This document shows positions 60,166-64,000 of a stretch of DNA of 64,000 nucleotides, one piece after another. The notes beneath the pieces are model-generated. The model ran no database searches, was not told where the DNA came from, and saw only the letters and a list, made by a program, of their open reading frames with translations. Every line of letters begins with the position of its first letter. Positions within the stretch are counted from its first letter, which is position 1. The stretch is from Otis tarda (lineage: Eukaryota > Chordata > Aves > Otidiformes > Otididae): positions 206,473,553-206,537,552 of the forward strand of contig CM048552.1 of NCBI GenBank assembly GCA_026413225.1, in the 5' to 3' direction. The translations under genes were made by a program, and so were the position numbers.

Positions 60166-63100
60166 CAGATCTACTCCACAAAATATCTTCTAACTTGCCA
60201 TCTCTTATTAATTCTCTTCACTGCAAGGCCCTTTTTTTTAATTACTATTTCTTTTTTGGGTCCATATATAAATTTGTCTAAGACAAGCAAGCTAAGATAC
60301 TGACAATTTTTTAATGTTTTTCCCAGCTGGAAATTGCTAATATATTTTAATATTTTTTTTCTGATGAGAAGATATTATATTCTCATCTCCTTGTTTTTTA
60401 AGCAGAGAATATATTGCAATCAAAAGAGCTAAATGCCTTTGCTAGCTAAGAGGTATACACTGGAGAGAGCTTTCAAAATCAAATCAAGTTTATGAAGTGC
60501 TATAGAGATTATGTCCTTGTACTCTTCTAGGAGAAGAAATAAGAAATCAATTTTCTTTGCAATATTTATTTTTCAAAATAACAACTCTAAAAGAAACTGT
60601 CAGTTTATGTGCAGAACTAAATAATTCTTTCCATGTCAAGTAGAGCAATTTTGTCAGACTCACTTTGCTGCTAACAAGCATGTCATACTGTTAAATATAA
60701 GCTGACGGAGTGTATGACATAACTAGACTAGATCTTATTCCCAAGGATCAATTTTTTTTTTCCTAAAAAAAAATAAATAGTTCTATATTTGGAGTGTTTT
60801 TGAACTGTCCAGGGAAAACAATATCTGGGCAGTAAGGCATCTCCTTGGGCAGTCTGAGAGTTCTCAGTGGAGGTCATCAGTGATACAGGCATCATTGCCC
60901 ACATCTCAGTAAAGTCCTAATTCCTACCATCAGGTCTGGGATATGGTCATCTATGTTAAGTGCCACTGAAATGTATTGAGCGAGAAAGTATAATTTGCTG
61001 TACAGATACAACATTTCTCATTCACAGAGTTTCATTTCTGAAATTATTTCCTAGTGTATGTAAGTGTGAATAAAGCAACTTTAGAGCATAGAGTGGAAAG
61101 ACTTTATTGCACCACTGTACCCACGCAGGCAATTGAACATGCATGCACACAATTGCACACACAGACATACTGTTGCTAAATAATAATGTCTGCGATGCTA
61201 GCAAATGAAAGCAATTTGGAACACTTTTTTTTTTTTTTTAATCATACAAGTAACAACTTCCTTGAGCACAGGAAGAATTGTGTAGAACAGTTGTCACCCC
61301 AAGTGGCATAGTTAAGTAGCACAGAGACAAGGAGGTCAACACAGAATGATCTCAATTCGGAGCCAAGAAAAACTGCTGTAATTCCTCAGCAAGGCATGCA
61401 ATTCAAATCACACACATTGACAGTTCTAATTTAACATTTTTTCTTTATTCTTTGGAGAAGACAAAAATTGCCATGTTCCTTTGTCTGTCCCAAGTGCCTA
61501 CAATGGTTACTAAATTCCAGAAATGGTCATTGATGCACATGAAGTCACTAGCACAGATGACACAGCCACTTTGTTCAGTGGGAACTTTAGTTAGGGGTCT
61601 TGTCAAAGACATCTGATTCCAGACACAGACTTACTGTGGGTATTGCCTGTTACAACCCACATAATTCTGTGTATCTGACATGAGAAAAATTGTGCAGCTG
61701 GTCAGTCCCATCCTTTTTTAGAGTTAGACTTAGTACAACAGCAAGTACAGGACTTGGGCACTTGAGAAAATTAATTCATTCAGCATTGGTACAGAGTGTG
61801 AAGGAAATGCCAGGGGGAGTTGCTTGGGTTTCAGCAGCTTTAAGGGCTGTCATAGAACCTGTCAGAAGGAGAAAAGACTCTTCATGTCAGTTGGAGCTAG
61901 TCTCAGCGTTAGTGAAATAATACCAGTTGTTTGCCTCACCAGCAAGGAATCTGAGGACAAGAGTTTGTGATACACTTGTAGGATGAACGACAGTTCATCA
62001 AAAATCTGAATAGCAGCAAAAGAGACGTGTTTGACGTGAGACAGGAACTGTAAACATCAAGATCAGAGAAGACCTGGAAAGCATATCCCCATGCCAGCTA
62101 TGGAAGCACACTTAGCTGAAAGTTTTCTTGTAGTAGAAAGGTACCTTATGAACCATTGCTTAAGAAGGACCAGAAATTCTAGAAGAGATTGGAAGCTGAA
62201 GATTTAAGATTTAAGCTTGCTGAAGAAATCTGGCTTAAAATTTATTTGGTGCTGAACACTAATAAGCTAGATCCCAGGATGACCCTTTCAGGTCTGTGCC
62301 AATGAAATGGAGGAAATGGAGAAAAGTCATAAACAAATTTGTAACAGACTAAATAAGATGACCATGGACTGATTTTTATAAATACTCTGGTAGTTGAGGA
62401 GAAAGCTTCAAAGTAGCTCTGCTCCTCCTCCTTCCCTTCTCTATCTGACAAGGAATGCCTTTCTGGTTTGAGGACCAATATGTAGCGAGCGCAAAACTAG
62501 CTTGTGCATGAAGACATGAAGTGTGAGCTCCACAGAGCTTTTCCCATCCCTTGTTGAGACACACTCATGCAAAGCTGCTCTAGTATGATGATAAATCACC
62601 TCTAGTGTGCTCAGAAGCACATGGCTACAGAGACTGGGAAGCCTTGCTGAGAAGCTTTCAGGTTAGTTGCTCTAAAACTAGCTGTAGTTTACAAGTCAAC
62701 ATATTCACAAGCTCCTTCTGAGGCTAAATAGAGAATTGTAGCATATAACAGAGTGAATACAGGAAAGGAGGTGTATAATTAGATATAACCAGTCTTTCCA
62801 TGTGTAATTTCTATGACTGTGTCATCAAACTTTAATCTTCTCTCTTTATTTTCCTGCCACCATCTCTTCTCTAATCTAATTCTCTTTATGGATGAAGTTG
62901 CAGTTAAATAACATTTAAAGCCTATAGCCACCATTATATTAAGATTGGATTCCTGCAGAAGTAGAGCAAGACTCCTGCGATTCTTTTATAAGGAAAGTTC
63001 ACCATTTCTCTCTGGTTAATCAAAGTGTTGTGGCCTTGTCTTCATCTCTGGAGACCCACAGCAGTAGGTATTCTGTGACTGATGGCTGGCCAAAAACATA

Positions 63101-64000
63101 TCAAAGGGTGCAACTGTGGCTCGAGACTGAGAGCATAGAAGTTGAGGCAGAAATTTAGAGAGGGGAGGATCTTGTTGCGCCGTAGGTCACAATAGACTCT
63201 GGAAACAAGTATATAAACACCTGTTTCAAACATTGCTTATGGAGATACTTGTTTAAAATTGTAAATCAATCTAGTTCTATGAGATTGTCATTATGCAAAT
63301 TGTCTATCAGCGAGCTTAAAATAAGCAAGTCTCTTCTTTCAGGAAAAATGCACATGACTGAACTGCCAAATATTACTTAATAAGAGGATTATATTGGATT
63401 TGATTTTGCTTAAGACTGTTTTATAGAGAACAATTTCTCTCTTTTCATTTTTAGCAAGCCCTTTGCTTTTGGGATATTGGTTTGGATTTGGCATTAGTCA
63501 TAATTGACATAGGTTTAATTATTTCACTTGAGTCCTTTATCACAAGACTTCATATATCATATAATTTTATATAAATAGAAGGCTCCGTGCATGCTATGAT
63601 CCATATACTTGGATGGAAAGCAGGGAAATAAAGAGAGAAACTTGGTTTGTGGCCTTAGGCCCGTGAAATCTATAGGTTGAAACGAAAGACTATGCAGAAG
63701 CAGAGTTATATGATTGAGATGCCTGATTTGTTTTCTGTTTAATTCTCTTTCTATTGATTTTCAAAGTGTATCAATATGCTATCCACAAAATAGACATTTG
63801 GAAAATCAATCAGTTTCAAGAAACTGGGTGAATTTAATATAGTAAATTAAAAAAATGAAAGGAGTAAAATCGTAACTGTAGTAACACAAAAAGTAGGGAA
63901 ATCAAGGAGGAAAAAACAGCTTCAGTCATATAATTCACCTCATCAGGTGGGCTGTGTGTTGTGGGCATTAGCAGAGATCCTCAGTTTTGATCGACTGTTA

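Larger units (their letters stand above)
53236..64000. other. Long stretch of unique AT-rich DNA
   Basis: Over 10.7 kb I recognise no gene, no CR1 copy and no LTR. Small features inside are an AT microsatellite at about 53292-53312, a perfect palindrome at 56437-56460, a hairpin at 57330-57370, a short duplication at 60090-60142 and an 18-base T run at about 61224-61241. A 'ggattgaatcc' on the minus strand near 57105 resembles a tRNA B-box and may be a lone SINE remnant. Frames are all under 95 codons and have no recognisable family. Confidence 0.6.

Noticed and set aside
62255..62305. Possible CR1 3' end ('gctagatcccaggatgac', 'cctttcaggtctgtgcc')
   Set aside because: Only a loose resemblance over about 35 bases; no tail and no upstream ORF2 similarity.
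1..64000. Search for CRISPR arrays, operons, plasmid or phage genes
   Set aside because: The window is clearly vertebrate nuclear DNA with CR1 elements; no evenly spaced direct repeats and no prokaryotic gene arrangement were seen.

Overview
This window is vertebrate nuclear DNA, almost certainly from a bird. The diagnostic signal is a set of at least ten CR1 (chicken repeat 1) non-LTR retrotransposon fragments. Several carry the avian CR1 3' end: a block reading roughly 'ggtcccttccaaccc' followed by short repeats of 'attctatg'. A putative solo LTR of a type I recall from birds sits near 52.8-53.2 kb. Overall composition is AT-rich. I see no rRNA or tRNA gene, no CRISPR array and no bacterial-type operon.

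I found no host protein-coding gene or exon that I can defend. All long reading frames with recognisable protein similarity are CR1 ORF2 remnants (reverse transcriptase and C-terminal region). The other long frames come from a stop-free purine microsatellite or are chance ORFs. The window is therefore either a gene desert or the inside of a very large intron; the sequence alone does not say which.

Layout: 0-37 kb holds mostly minus-strand CR1 copies at 1-0.56, 10.0-11.5, 14.2-15.6, 18.1-18.7, 24.1-24.9 and 35.5-36.6 kb, plus one small plus-strand internal fragment at 32.5 kb. A 629-base uninterrupted purine tract lies at 37.8-38.4 kb. From 39 to 51.4 kb all three recognisable CR1 copies are on the plus strand (39.2-40.5, 44.05-44.3, 49.6-51.4 kb). 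A palindromic MITE-like relic lies at 47.4-47.6 kb, followed by a GC-richer block with a polyadenylation signal. The putative LTR is at 52.8-53.2 kb. The last 10.7 kb is essentially unique AT-rich DNA with a few short repeats and hairpins.

By their 3' ends and RT signature residues, the CR1 copies fall into at least two and probably three lineages. None is intact. The most complete is at 14.2-15.6 kb (5'-truncated, one frameshift). The longest is at 49.6-51.4 kb; it has a large internal deletion that leaves the frame open and has lost the first catalytic aspartate of the reverse transcriptase. I found no convincing new biological system. The points most worth a second look are the compound purine tract, the deleted CR1 copy, the possible second LTR-like block at 47.6-48.06 kb, and a few unassigned old repeats.
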